Below are positions 11,582-22,325 of a stretch of 64,000 bases of DNA, one piece after another. This DNA comes from Onchidella celtica. Taxonomy: Eukaryota; Mollusca; Gastropoda; Systellommatophora; Onchidiidae. The stretch covers positions 37,914,796 through 37,978,795 of the forward strand of contig OZ007573.1 of NCBI GenBank assembly GCA_963931925.1. The letters are read 5' to 3'. Below the pieces are notes generated by a model. That model had not been told where the DNA came from. It did no database searches and worked only from the letters and a program-made list of their open reading frames with translations. Position 1 is the stretch's first letter, and every line of letters begins with the position of its first letter. The position numbers and the translations under genes are program-made.

Positions 11582-12330
11582 GTGAAAATGCCCAGAAAGT
11601 GCTGTGTTCCAGGTTGTAGAGGAAATTACGACGATGGTGAGAAAGTTTCTGTGTTTAAATTCCCGACTGAATCAACAAGGCGAGATCTATGGCTAAGTAA
11701 AATTCCTAGAGCTGACTTTACTCCTACATCTCAGTCTGTTGTGTGTGCTAAACACTTTAGTGATCAGTTACTCATCCGATCTGATTCTGTTACAAGACCA
11801 GACGGAAGTGTTTTGACGGTGCAAAGATCAAAACCAAAACTTAGGGATGATGCTTACCCGTCAATTTTTCCAAATTGTCCATCGTATTTGTCTGACGAAC
11901 CAGCTCCAAAAAGAAAAACACCGGAGGAAAGGCATAGGGAGGCCCAGCAAAGAGATGAGGAATCATTTTCTGATTGGTTAGAAAGTGACAAAATAGATAC
12001 TTTTTCGGATTTTGGTAACAGTCTAAACAGTCATGTATCAGGGACCGTCTGGATTTAAAGGCTACACAACAATGTTGAAAAACATGCCACTACCAGCACC
12101 AATTTATCCGACGAAAAGGAAAGTCCATATTGGAGTTTTTACAATTTACAAGATTTACTTAGCAGCAAGCCAGCTTTAGTTTCGGCAATTAGAGTACATT
12201 CTGACATGCACGTAGAGATTTTCACACAAGAGAATACAGGTATTGTTCAAGTTCCAAACACATCTTTGAAATGGCTCTTTGGTCAGCAATCTCCCCTTAT
12301 CCTCACATCCTGGTCACAGTTTGATTGGTC
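11582..12330 (+). pseudogene. THAP-domain N-terminal part of the P-like transposase
   Basis: The ORF opens MKMPRKCCVPGC; the likely true start is the second Met at 11,588. The first 60 residues form a THAP C2CH zinc-binding domain: C7 or C8 and C12, W37 in LWLSKIPR, the TP element, then VVCAKHF (C55, H58). A lysine-rich segment and PEERHREAQQRDEE follow. A TAA at 12,056-12,058 interrupts the frame, but the same frame stays open to about 12,330 with YWSFYNLQDLL and TSWSQFD, matching the minus-strand homologue at 14.9-16.7 kb. After SWSQFD the homology stops. THAP domains bind DNA in P-element transposases and THAP9. There is no intron at the point where the homologue has one. The body of the gene lies at 17,593. 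Confidence 0.8.
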
Positions 12331-14097
12331 AGTTGGAAATGTTGACCACCAGGCTTCCAACTCTTATATCATGGCTTTAAGTTTCTTACAACTCGCTCCT
12401 TCGTTGTTATCCACCGACAGAAAGACGGGAACCCGAATTCATTGTTGGGAGTAGGCAATACCCTATCGGTACAAAATAGGTACTCATGATAACGTTTGTT
12501 ATCAACGGAGATACGACATATTAATGGACTGAAGTATCCCGCACAAATCTGGCAAATGTTGTTAGTCCTGACACTTTGAAAATTTGTATTAAAACTATTA
12601 CCGGGTTTCTGGTAAAAGTAGTCAGTTAGAATTTTAGCAGCAAGTTTCTACTTTATAATGGTACTAATTTCGTTGTACTTTGATGCACATGTCCTATTGA
12701 AATAATTAATAAGAGGATCTCGGATTTAAAGTAAACCACGAGTTAGACGCATGTTATCCCCGATAAATCCAACCTGGGTCAAATTTATTCAATTATTGCT
12801 GGAGGGGACGTTAGAGTAATTTCTGCAGTTTACTGGGATACCTAATTGATTTTTGTGTGCACCCTTTTAACCGTACTGTAAATTCGATTGTGTTAGGACC
12901 CTAACCAGTTTTATTGTCGGGCTGGACTCCATGTCCGAGCCTTTCACTTGTCCAAACACTGGACTACGTAATAGCTCTCTCGGACGTCCGCGCTGGCTCA
13001 TAAATAAGATGCGAGTTAGAGTGGTCAACACACTCCATCAAAGACGCAGAGACAAGAGCCGACGGCACAGTGAACCCAGACCAGCAACCCGGGCCCGTAG
13101 CAGCTCAGAGGCTTGCCGACGCTTGCCATCGCCACCCCGCCCCATAAGGCATGAAGCGGTAGCACAGGACCCGGAGAAACTTTGGGTAAGTTGGAGACTA
13201 TTATATTAGAAGTGACTTTAATTTGCGCACCCCCCCCCCCCCTTTCTTGGATGCCGCGTAGAGAATGCTGATCTACAGAGACTATTATGAGTCCGGCTCA
13301 ACGGTAATTGCCATTGTTATTAGACGTGTAAGATGCGCGGTGCAGTGCAGTGTCTTGATATTGTGACTTTATTGTCAAAGTTAACGTTTGCGGTGCTAGA
13401 TGATAATGATGGCTCGCTAACCAAGCTATCACGATTTGCTTGTGTGCATATAATATAGTGTATGTGTAGCATTGCCTTGTTGTGGTAGGCAGTGAGGATT
13501 TCCTGACATGTTAATGTGGATGGCTTATGTTATAGCGAGCGGCACTATACACTTGATTGTATTACGGGTATTGGTGTACCTTGCCAGTACCACTATGCTA
13601 TAGAGAGCAGTGTGATTGTGATTGCGTGTTTAGTGTTTAAGATGTGTAATTAATTACATGTATTGGAGATGCATAATCTTAGTTGGGCCTCACATGGGTG
13701 AGCCCCAGGATTGTTCTATGTGCGGCGGTGGATGAACAATGTTTCAGTGAGTCTACACAGGTTGCAATGAGTCTCGCCGACACATATATATATAGATCTA
13801 TATCATGTGCATGTATTATAGTTATCCAGATGTATTATGCTTCTATGAGTTTCGTAAGTGTGTGAGGGACAGTTTCATTTTAAGGAATGTACACATTACT
13901 TTATGTATCTAGTGGTGTGTCATACGCATGTTAGCCTGGCGGCATAGCTCCGCGGCTAAGGTCAAAGGGCATGACCCTTCAGTATCGATTGGGAAGGGAG
14001 GTAACCAATACAATAGCCCTGGGGCGGGTTAGTACTAATAATGGGAGTGGGCCTATGAGGATGGCCTGCATTGGGATGCAGCGTCTGTGGTATGGAC
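12331..14097. other. interior of the P-like element, no gene assigned
   Basis: About 150 transposase codons expected here by comparison with the minus-strand copy are absent. 12,900-13,190 is GC-rich and open (92 codons, Arg/Ser/Pro-rich) and ends at a good donor, GGTAAGTTGG, so it could be a 5' exon or promoter-proximal region; no domain is recognisable. The rest is AT-rich. Confidence 0.4.
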
Positions 14098-14128
14098 CGT
14101 GGCCCTCGTTACTGTTAATGGCCTCAGC
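14098..14128 (+). repeat. left TIR of the second P-like element
   Basis: CGTGGCCCTCGTTACTGTTA then ATGGCCTC. It matches the right end with a one-base length difference and resembles the 31-bp TIR of the enclosing element. Confidence 0.8.
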
Positions 14129-14909
14129 GCGGAGATTAAAATGGCGGCCGTCTGCGGCTGGCGAAAGTCGCTCGCTTGCTCTCTCGCTCGCCAAGCAATA
14201 CGTATGTCTAGACGTGGCTAGACCTAGCCTAGCCAACTTCTAGGCATAATTATCTCTGGGCACCCACTGTTTTACGCACGCACATATTTTACATTGTTTA
14301 CACGCATATCACATCAGGCCTAGCATAGACCTAGCCTAGATTTATATAATCTATATTAGAAGATAATGTCTGGGGGTAGAATAAGGCTACGGAAAATATA
14401 ATAATTTAAAATACATGTAAACATAATTAAAGATCTAGGGCCTATAGATCTATAGATATAAAATAGATTTCTCTTCTAAATCTAGATTAACGGATTGAAT
14501 TCCAAAATAGGCTCACTTTTCTTTGAAAGGCTACACACAGAAATAGAAAGATAGAATACATTGTTACTAATGAATATTTGTTTGGCCCATACTCTTTTGG
14601 CTTAGTTACAAGAAGCTGTAAAACCTTATTCATGTGATATAAAATGATAGATTGACAACAACAACAACAACAGAATCAACAAGGACTAAACCAAGAGAAG
14701 CAGCATAGCAACGACAAATTAAGCAATAGAAAAAAACAGCAGCAGTAACAACAATAACAAGGCAATAACAACAAAAGCATCAACAACAAAAAAAACAATT
14801 TGTAAACAACAATAAGAATAACACAAAAAGCAACAGTAACCACCAGGTAGATTAAATTGCAAAAACAACCACAGGGGCATACCTTTCTACATTCTTTTTG
14901 TTAAGGTTT

Positions 14910-16711
14910 TCATTTTTCTGGCATTTTGTTTGAAACATGAATTTCATCCAGCATCAGGATTACTTGACGCTCGTTCTCTTTCATCATTTCACATTTTTTA
15001 CGAAGATATTCCTCATGAAGAGAAGACTTTTCAACATTAAACACAGAACACAATTTCTTTAAATATGACGGGTGGGGAAGAGTTAAGTTAGAACTTCTGA
15101 TCATTGCATACACTTTAGGTGCTGCTGATAATACTTGGAAAGCCCACAAAAGTGTTTCAGTTGAATAACGCTTCACAGGTACCGACAATAATCTCAACTG
15201 CTCCACCAAAAAGCAAAATTTGTCGTTAACACATGATGAACTATCATCCTTTGCAAAGTAGTCATGATCATTAACCTCAGATTCAGATATGTTGGTACAC
15301 ATAGTGCTCAAGCCATCAGTATATGCCTGGATTTGTTCTTTCACATTGACATTTTTAGACACAAAATCAGCACCAGAAAAAAAATGAGAAAGGAGGGAGT
15401 CGAACTGTGACCAGCTTGTGAGAGTAGGTGTAGACTGTTTCCCAAACAGCCATCGTAATGAAGTGTAAAAACTTGCACACTCAGATCACTGAATATTTTA
15501 ATAGCAGCAAGCAGAGACGGTTTTGAAGTGGCAACATCTTCGATCCGATAAAACGACCAATACTCTCCATTGTTCTTGATTATCCATCCATCAATCTCAC
15601 GAGTTTGAAGTTCACAGCTAAGTTCATTAAAATTGTTAATTTTATCCTGTTCTAACCAATCAGAAAAACTTTGCTCATTTCTTTTTTCCACCTCCTTTTG
15701 CCTGTCTTCAGGTTTTTTTCTTTTCACACTGGATGTCTCTGATAAGTAGGAAGGGCAATTTGGAAATTTTGTTGGATAAGCACTGTCAATCAGTTTAGGT
15801 ATTTTTCTTTCAACTGTGAGAACATCGCCATCTGTTTCAGTTTGAAAAATTGAATTCATAATATAGAATCAAGTTAGATCTATCTAGTCTGGTGTGTGTG
15901 GTTTTTTTTTACTCAGTAGGCTACCTATAGATCTAGATCTAGGCCTACATGGAATATGGAAAGTAATAACAAAAAAAAAATTACAGGGTGGGGGTGGTGA
16001 AGTCATTTCAACAAGAGGCAAGGGAGATTGAGGGGGGGGGGGGGAGATCATTGTTTTATTTAGTTTTAACAAAATAGGAAGGCGTACCTAATAAATTGAT
16101 GCTAGTGATGGAGATATAGGCACTGGTTAAGGACTACGGTCCCTGTATTCAAATAGATGGTATCGGTCTCATTTATCGGTAGGCCTACTTCTGCACGGTT
16201 AAAATTAAAATATCAATTGGTCTGTCTTTGTAACTCCACCGTAGGGCTTGCTATTTTGACCTTCGGTCAAACTGGGTCCACCTTAGATAAAAGATCTACT
16301 TAAGGAGCAAAAAAAAAAACAGGGACCGCAGTATTTAACCAGTACCGAGATATAGATTCTATATCGAGACTAGATCTAGATAGATCTAAAAGATTCTAGA
16401 CTATAGATCTAGAAATCTATGCCTAGAATCTAGAATCTAGATTCTATCTCTAGATTCTCTAGGTCTACATGTAGTCTAGATATACCTGCTGTTGTAAAAG
16501 TGTCTACACGTAGAATGCATTCATCAGCAAAATGGTTGGCACAGACTACAGACTGTTTAGTTGGAGTAAAGTCCTTCCTTGGAATCTTATCCAACCACAA
16601 TTTTCTCCTTTCTGGGTCCAAAGGGAATGAAAATACAGAGACTTTTTCTTTGTTTTTATCGTAATTCCCTGAACAGTTTGGTACACAGCATTTCCGTGGC
16701 ATTGTTATCAC
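14910..16711 (-). pseudogene. THAP9/P-type transposase, N-terminal half, spliced, broken
   Basis: Exon 1 (16,711-16,486; probable start Met at 16,702) encodes a THAP domain with MPRKCCVPNC, LWLDKIPR and VVCANHF. A GT donor at 16,485 and an AG acceptor before 15,831 remove a 654-bp intron rich in AGATCTAG words; joining gives a D-G-D-V-L-T junction matching the plus-strand copy, which has no intron here. Exon 2 runs on with YPTKFPNCPSYLSE, KKPEDRQKEVEKR and YWSFYRIEDV. A deletion/frameshift near 15,455 changes frame before RWLFGKQ and TSWSQFD. The frame then continues with KVYAMIRSSNLTLP and KCEMMKENERQVI, and ends LMLDEIHVSNK just as the RNase H-like catalytic domain would begin. The remaining C-terminal two-thirds is missing, so no activity is expected. 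Confidence 0.75.
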
Positions 16712-16973
16712 AAGATAGGCTAGATTTCTACATGATCTAGAGTCTAGATCTCTAGATTCTAGAATAATTTTAGCACAACAAGATTAGCACAAGACGCTAT
16801 GCTAGACTCCAACTTTGTTGACCACACTACACACTTGGCCCCTACACACTAGCCTACACACTAGGCCACATTTCAATAGCCCGCGGGTGGCCTTCAGTGG
16901 TTCACTCTCACACTCACGCCACCACGTCTCGTCAGCCGCAGACAGCCGCCATTGTTGCGCGCGCTGAAGGCTA

Positions 16974-17004
16974 TGCGGAGGCCATTACAGTAACGAGGGC
17001 CACG
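16974..17004 (-). repeat. right TIR of the second P-like element
   Basis: The reverse complement begins CGTGGCCCTCGTTACTGTAA. It is followed by the TSD TATGGAC. Confidence 0.8.
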
Positions 17005-17011
17005 TATGGAC

Positions 17012-17592
17012 GGTCAGTGGGCCATGTTGGCCACTGCGTTATTAAATGGAATGGCCACTCTGGATGTGCTGTACACCGGCTCAGTGGAGCGAAACTATTG
17101 TGTTCTTGCCCCTTCATTTGTTATGTCCTTCATACTTTGATTAGTACATTAGTTTATGTTGCCAGTGTACTAGGAAACTCCTTGTGTGTATGATATAGCC
17201 ACTTGTAGTTGTTATTCATTAACCTTAGCGCTATTTTATTCCATGCATACATATCCAGTTGGTTATTGCTTAAATTCTATATTATGTTGTTGTTGTTTGA
17301 TTTAATACTTAATACTATTACTATGTATGTCCACCATTGATTGCCTGATTAATGTTGTCATTATATCCTAACCATATTTTCGTCTTTTTCTCTTGTTCCA
17401 GCTTATGGCTGGTTGGGCTTCTTTTTCTGGGTTTCTTTTTCTTTTTCTTGGTAGGGTTTTTCCCATGCCTTTTTGGTAGTGATACCTTTGTTAGGCTTTT
17501 GAATAAATAAGACTGCCAGCAGAACCCTGTGTTTGTTAATCCTGTGTATCCTTAAGGGAGTTACTATTGAACCCACGCAGTAACCACATTAG
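17012..17592. other. interior of the P-like element
   Basis: No gene is seen. The stretch is pyrimidine-rich near 17,400 and has an AATAAATAAG word at 17,504. Similarity to the transposase gene resumes at about 17,593. Confidence 0.4.
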
Positions 17593-18336
17593 CCACACGT
17601 AGTTCATCCAACATTAATGTTAGACGAAATTCATGTCGCGCACCAAGTATCCTACAAAGAGGGAAAACTGGAAGGCACAGCCTCAAATTCTCTGTCTCAA
17701 GAAGCCAGCACAGCTCAAGTTTTCATGGTATCATCCCTGTTATGCAAAAGTAAAGATGTTGTGGGAATTGTTCCTGTGAAAAATTTGACCACTGATTTGT
17801 TGTACGACATGCTTCTTGAGGTTCTGAAATTGCTCCACAGTATAGGATATTCTGTTGTATGCGTGATCTCAGACAACAACAGAGTAAATCGTAATGCATT
17901 TACCAAAATGTGTGGAGGAGAACTGAAGCTTTCTACACAGAATCCCTTCAGCAGTTCTGAGAAATTGTTCTTTCTGTTTGATACTGTGCATATATTTAAA
18001 TGTATCAGAAATAACTGGCTTGCTCAGAAAGATGTGGAGAAAACATTCCAGTTTCCTTCATTTGAAAGTTCTGCCTGTACTGAAATTATGAAAGCATCAT
18101 TTTCTCATTTAAGAAAGTTGTATTCTGCTGAAAAGTCGTCTGCACTAAAACTGGCACCGGCACTGAACCAAAAGGCTTTGTATCCAACAGCTACTGAAAA
18201 GCAGAACGTCAAATTGATGCTTAAAGTTTTTGATCAACGAAATATTTTTGCCTTACAGCATTTTGAGAAGCACTGGCAGGAAGATACACGAGGCACTAGA
18301 GAATTTCTAGACATAATTCTACGTCTGTGGAACATA
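17593..18336 (+). pseudogene. P-type transposase body, 5' piece (split by LINE)
   Basis: Open frame with LMLDEIHVAHQV at its start, the position of the first catalytic acidic residue of the RNase H-like fold in P/THAP9 transposases. VVGIVPVKNLTTDLLYDMLL and VVCVISDNNRVNR follow, with a second conserved Asp, then FFLFDTVHIFKCIRNNW (the D-x-x-H-x-x-K-x-x-R-N signature of this family) and an FLDIILRLWNI segment. At 18,336 the frame meets the LINE. The original frame resumes exactly after the 15-bp TSD, at 22,646. The N-terminal THAP part lies at 11,582; the linking ~150 codons are missing. Without the LINE this piece and the next would form one uninterrupted frame. Confidence 0.8.
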
Positions 18337-18480
18337 ATAATAATAATAGTTCGTCCATCAGGTATGATGATGACCTTAACAACACCAGAGGAATAAAGAA
18401 CAGAAATTGTTGAGAATTTCAACACATGGACAATAAAGAGAACTAAAGGACACAGAGGACAGAATGGAAAGACTGTTCTT

Positions 18481-21400
18481 TCATGACTTATGGCTTTTCA
18501 TGTGACTGATAAGTCCTATTTTTGCCCTGCAGACCCTTCCGCATAAATGACAAGAGTGCTCCGTTGGTTCAGTACCACTGGGCCTTTTCTTGCGCCGTTC
18601 TCTTTTTTTGATAGCCTGCTGGACTCTGTCAGCTTCCCATGCTTTGCTGCCTCTGGTAAGGGCCGCCCTCCAATTTGCACGATCAAGCGAGAGCTTTTCC
18701 CACTCACTCACATCAATGGCAAAGGCCTTCAGTGATTGCTTGAGAGTGTCTTTGTAACGTCTCTTTGGGGCCCCAACATTCCTCGTTCCATTGGAGAGCT
18801 CAGAGAAGAAGATTTGCTTAGGGAGTCTGGAGTCGGGCATTCTGACAACATGTCCTGCCCAACGTAGCTGAATTTTTTTCAGGTGGCAGAAGATGCTCAA
18901 TTCCTTGGCACGATTGAGGACCTCAGTGTCTGGAATTTTATCCTGCCATTTGATCCTTAGGATCTTTCTAAGGCAGGCCAGATGAAAGTGATTTAGCTTT
19001 CTGGCATGCGATTGGTACACTGTCCAGGTTTCAGCCCCATAGAGTAGGGTGGGAAGGACCACAGCATTGTACACTTTCAGCTTAGTGTCTGTGCGAATGC
19101 CGGCAACATCCCATACTCTCTTTCGAAGCCTGCCAAATGCAGAGCTGGCTTTGCTGATTCTTGAGAGAATTTCAGTATCAACACGAGCCGCGGAAGACAG
19201 TGTACTGCCAAGATAGGTGAAGTTCTCCGACACCTTCAGAAGACTGTCATGGACTTTGATATTTGGGGTCACAGGATACTTGTCGTCTGGAGTAGGCTGA
19301 TGGAGCACTTCCGTCTTCTTTGTGCTTATTGTGAGGCCAAAGTTGTCACAGGCACTAGAGAACTTATCAACACAGTTTTGCATGCTATCCTCATCGTGTG
19401 CCAGAAGTGCACAATCATCAGCAAATAGTAGGTCACAGACTTGAGTACTTTTGGTTTTGGTTTTTGCCTGAAGTCTCCTGAGGTTGAATAGACTGCCATC
19501 AGTTCGGTACTTGATGCTTACCCCTTGATGAGGAGAGCTAAAGGCTTCTTGTAGCATTGCAGAGAACATGATGCTGAACAGAGTTGGGGCTAAGACACAA
19601 CCCTGTTTTACCTCATTTGTGACAGCAAAGGGCTCTGAAACACTGCCGTTGCTTTTGACTGCAGCTTGCATGCCATCATGAAACTGGCGCACTATTGTGA
19701 TGAATTCGGGTGGACACCCAAACTTCGCCAAGATTTTCCAGAGGCCTTCACGACACACTGTGTCAAATGCTTTTGTGAGGTCAACAAATGTGATATACAG
19801 CGCTTTATTTTGTTCCATGCATTTTTCCTGAATCTGTCTGGCAGCAAAAATCATATCCGCCGTTCCCCTCTCTTTACGAAAGCCACATTGGCTCTCGGGA
19901 AGCAAGTCATTTGACGAGAGGTGATCAAGAAGGCGATTCAGAAGCATTCTTGCCAATATTTTGCCAGCAATTGAAAGTAGAGAGATTCCCCGATGGTTGT
20001 CACAGACTTGGCTGTCCCCTTTGTTTTTGTACAGATGGATGATTGAAGCATCTTTGAAGTCCTGTGGCAGCTTCCCTGCTTTCAACATATGATTGAACAA
20101 CTCGGTCAACCTTTCAATAAGCTTTTCTCCACCGAAGGCATACACCTCAGCAGGAATTGAATCCACGCCTGGTGATTTGTTAAAGGACATCTGATTTGTG
20201 GCCGTTCGGGTCTCATTTGCTGTGAATGGCTTGGCAAGAGCTGCATTAATAGGAGTCTGAGGGAGGCGGTCAATGGACTCAGTATTTATATTTGATGGCC
20301 GATTTAGCACACCTCCGAAATGTTCTGCCCAACGCTGAATTATGGCATTCAATTCAACAATGGGTGTTGAACCATCTGACGCAAGAAGTGGCGTAGTGCC
20401 AGAGCGGGATGGTCCAAACACAGCTCGGAGGCTCTCAAAGAACTTTCTAGTGTTGTTTGTGTCGGCATATTTCTGAGTTTCTCTTACTCGCTCTTCAAGC
20501 CAGTCATTTTTCATTTTCCTCAGCTTCTTCTGGAGTACACCCTTACATGCACGCAGTGCATCAGCTTTTGCTGTGGAAGAGGGGTCACTGCAGTGAGCTT
20601 GGATGAGACTATTTTTTTCTTTGATGAGCACTTTGATTTCATTATCATTATCATTGAACCAGTCCTGGTGCTTGCGGACAGGAAAACCAACTGTGCTGCT
20701 GGCGCAAGAGTGTACAGTCGTTTTTAGGTCAGTCCAGCTCTGTTCAATGTTCCCAGGGTCAAAAGTCACGCAATCCAATTTTGAGGAGAGTTCTGATGAG
20801 AGCTCGCTCTGTTTCTCAGCTGAGCAGAGTTTTGAAACATTTAGGCGTTTAGGTGGCGCTTTCCCTTGAGGGCGTCTATTGCGCCTCAATGTTAGTCTGA
20901 GCTTGCAAACAATGAGTCTGTGGTCAGTTCCACACTCGGCACCACACATCGCCTTTGTTACAAGGACATCCTTTCTGTCAGTCTTCCTCACAATGACATA
21001 GTCTATGAGATGCCAATGCTTTGAGCGGGGATGCATCCATGACGTTCTGTTTCTCACGGGGAGACTAAAATTTGTGTTGGTAATGAACAGGCCAAATTCA
21101 GCGCACAAAGTAAGTAAGCGCAACCCATTGTTATTGCATGAACCAACTCCATGAGGGCCCAAAACATTTGGCCACGCTGAGATTTCGGAGCCAACCCTAG
21201 CATTGAAGTCCCCCAAGAGAATCAGCTTATCAGCTGCCGGGACAGAGCATATGACAGATTCTAGATCAGAATAGAACTTGTCTTTGGCTTCATCTGGGTT
21301 TGTCATGGTGGGCGCATATGCGCTAATGAGGGTGGCTGACTGGCTTTTCCCAACTGGGATCCTGAGTGTCATTAGCCTGTCATTTATTTCAATTGGCATG

Positions 21401-21708
21401 GACTGCAAGTTTCTGACAAGGTCATTTTTAATTGCAAACCCAACACCATGCTGTCTCGGTTCGACTGCACCCTTGCCTTTCCAGAAGAAGGTGTATCCAC
21501 CACTGAGCTCTTTGAGTTGGCCACTATCAGGGAGTCTGGTCTCACTGAGTGCCACTATGTCCAGGTTGTACCTGCTGAGCTCAATGGCAATAAGTGCAGT
21601 GCGTCTTTCCGGGTTGTTTGAGTTGTCCTGTAGTGTGCGTATATTCCAGGCTCCTAGCCTGAGTAAGCTGAATTTCTTTTTGTTTCGACCGCAAAAAGGG
21701 ATCCCCAC
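18481..21708 (-). CDS. endonuclease-reverse transcriptase of RTE-like LINE (intact, 1,075 aa)
   Basis: The ORF is open from ATG to TGA. Residues ~15-270 form an apurinic-type endonuclease: GAWNIRT, SETRLPDSG (55-63), LLGDFNARVG (164-173) and GTDHRL (260-265). Residues ~500-780 form the reverse transcriptase: HRGISLLS, CGFRKERGT, FVDLTKAFDTV (641-651), KQGCVLAPTLF (701-711) and the catalytic LFADD (761-765). A thumb/connection region with LRWAGHVVRMP follows. The C-terminus has a C2H2-type finger (C1053, C1056, H1069, H1073). There is no RNase H domain. It nicks target DNA and reverse-transcribes its own RNA in the nucleus. No stop or frameshift is visible and all catalytic motifs are present, so it could encode active enzyme. 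The start was chosen as the first ATG ahead of the endonuclease motif; a start further upstream is not excluded. Confidence 0.9.
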   Translation of the reverse strand: MGIPFCGRNKKKFSLLRLGAWNIRTLQDNSNNPERRTALIAIELSRYNLDIVALSETRLPDSGQLKELSGGYTFFWKGKGAVEPRQHGVGFAIKNDLVRNLQSMPIEINDRLMTLRIPVGKSQSATLISAYAPTMTNPDEAKDKFYSDLESVICSVPAADKLILLGDFNARVGSEISAWPNVLGPHGVGSCNNNGLRLLTLCAEFGLFITNTNFSLPVRNRTSWMHPRSKHWHLIDYVIVRKTDRKDVLVTKAMCGAECGTDHRLIVCKLRLTLRRNRRPQGKAPPKRLNVSKLCSAEKQSELSSELSSKLDCVTFDPGNIEQSWTDLKTTVHSCASSTVGFPVRKHQDWFNDNDNEIKVLIKEKNSLIQAHCSDPSSTAKADALRACKGVLQKKLRKMKNDWLEERVRETQKYADTNNTRKFFESLRAVFGPSRSGTTPLLASDGSTPIVELNAIIQRWAEHFGGVLNRPSNINTESIDRLPQTPINAALAKPFTANETRTATNQMSFNKSPGVDSIPAEVYAFGGEKLIERLTELFNHMLKAGKLPQDFKDASIIHLYKNKGDSQVCDNHRGISLLSIAGKILARMLLNRLLDHLSSNDLLPESQCGFRKERGTADMIFAARQIQEKCMEQNKALYITFVDLTKAFDTVCREGLWKILAKFGCPPEFITIVRQFHDGMQAAVKSNGSVSEPFAVTNEVKQGCVLAPTLFSIMFSAMLQEAFSSPHQGVSIKYRTDGSLFNLRRLQAKTKTKSTQVCDLLFADDCALLAHDEDSMQNCVDKFSSACDNFGLTISTKKTEVLHQPTPDDKYPVTPNIKVHDSLLKVSENFTYLGSTLSSAARVDTEILSRISKASSAFGRLRKRVWDVAGIRTDTKLKVYNAVVLPTLLYGAETWTVYQSHARKLNHFHLACLRKILRIKWQDKIPDTEVLNRAKELSIFCHLKKIQLRWAGHVVRMPDSRLPKQIFFSELSNGTRNVGAPKRRYKDTLKQSLKAFAIDVSEWEKLSLDRANWRAALTRGSKAWEADRVQQAIKKRERRKKRPSGTEPTEHSCHLCGRVCRAKIGLISHMKSHKS

Positions 21709-21725
21709 TGGTCGCGGTATACCAG

Positions 21726-22325
21726 TCAGGGTGATGTGAAGTGGGCTTTCTTTAGGGCACCTTTTCTAGCCCCTTCCTCAGTTGAGGTGAGCAGTGCTAT
21801 CCTTAAATAAGGCTGCTCAGCTACTGTGGGTGCTGCCTCCCCACGCCTCCACTTCAATCGACGATGAAGCGACCATAGCCCACAGCCACCAACGTGTAGG
21901 TCTGTGCTAACAGCTTCCAGTCTATCCAAACCTGCTGCCACCGCACTCGCCCATCGCCGTTGGAATTTTGAGAGGAAAGAAGACGAGACAAAGATGAAAG
22001 AAGACGAGGTGAGTGTTAAGACTGGCGCAAAGAATTTGTTTTTAGTGAGAAAGAGCTGCGCAAACATCAGACTCACTCTCTCGCCTGGACACAACTTATC
22101 CAAGTGGCAAGACAGGGTCAAGACGACTGGAAATGTATCCAGGTGCAGGAGGATGCCAGAGGGACAGTCATATTGCCTGACCGGCTGCCTGTAGGCTACT
22201 CCACAGCCTCGCAGTCCCAACTGACTAGGGTGAAAGACCCAAACCAAAGAACACCAATACTGGTGGATGCTCTGTGTCACGATATCTAGGCCAGAGTGAC
22301 GGTATATTGCCATCTGCCCTATCAA
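21726..22325 (-). CDS. possible ORF1 of the RTE-like LINE (unproven)
   Basis: A 199-codon open frame in the LINE leader ends 17 bases before the start of the endonuclease-RT ORF, the arrangement expected of an ORF1. It is rich in Leu and Ser and has no zinc knuckle, coiled coil or other gag-like feature that I can see, and the opposite strand is also partly open. It may simply be leader sequence that happens to be open. Confidence 0.2.
   Translation of the reverse strand: MIGQMAIYRHSGLDIVTQSIHQYWCSLVWVFHPSQLGLRGCGVAYRQPVRQYDCPSGILLHLDTFPVVLTLSCHLDKLCPGERVSLMFAQLFLTKNKFFAPVLTLTSSSFIFVSSSFLSKFQRRWASAVAAGLDRLEAVSTDLHVGGCGLWSLHRRLKWRRGEAAPTVAEQPYLRIALLTSTEEGARKGALKKAHFTSP

Larger units (their letters stand above)
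14098..17004 (-). mobile_element. second P-like transposon, internally deleted
   Basis: The TIRs begin CGTGGCCCTCGTTACTGT at both ends, closely resembling those of the enclosing P-like element, and are flanked by a perfect 7-bp duplication, TATGGAC (14,091-14,097 and 17,005-17,011). Inside, on the minus strand, is a THAP-containing transposase gene that ends before the catalytic body. Subterminal GC-rich sequence (AATGGCGGCNGTCTGCGGCT) is also inverted at both ends. The element sits inside the larger P-like element, so it inserted later. It could be mobilised only in trans. Confidence 0.8.

Noticed and set aside
12891..17600. Solo LTR replacing the middle of the P-type transposase
   Set aside because: Starts near TGTTAG and ends near CCACA can be chosen, but no matching TSD or second copy supports it.
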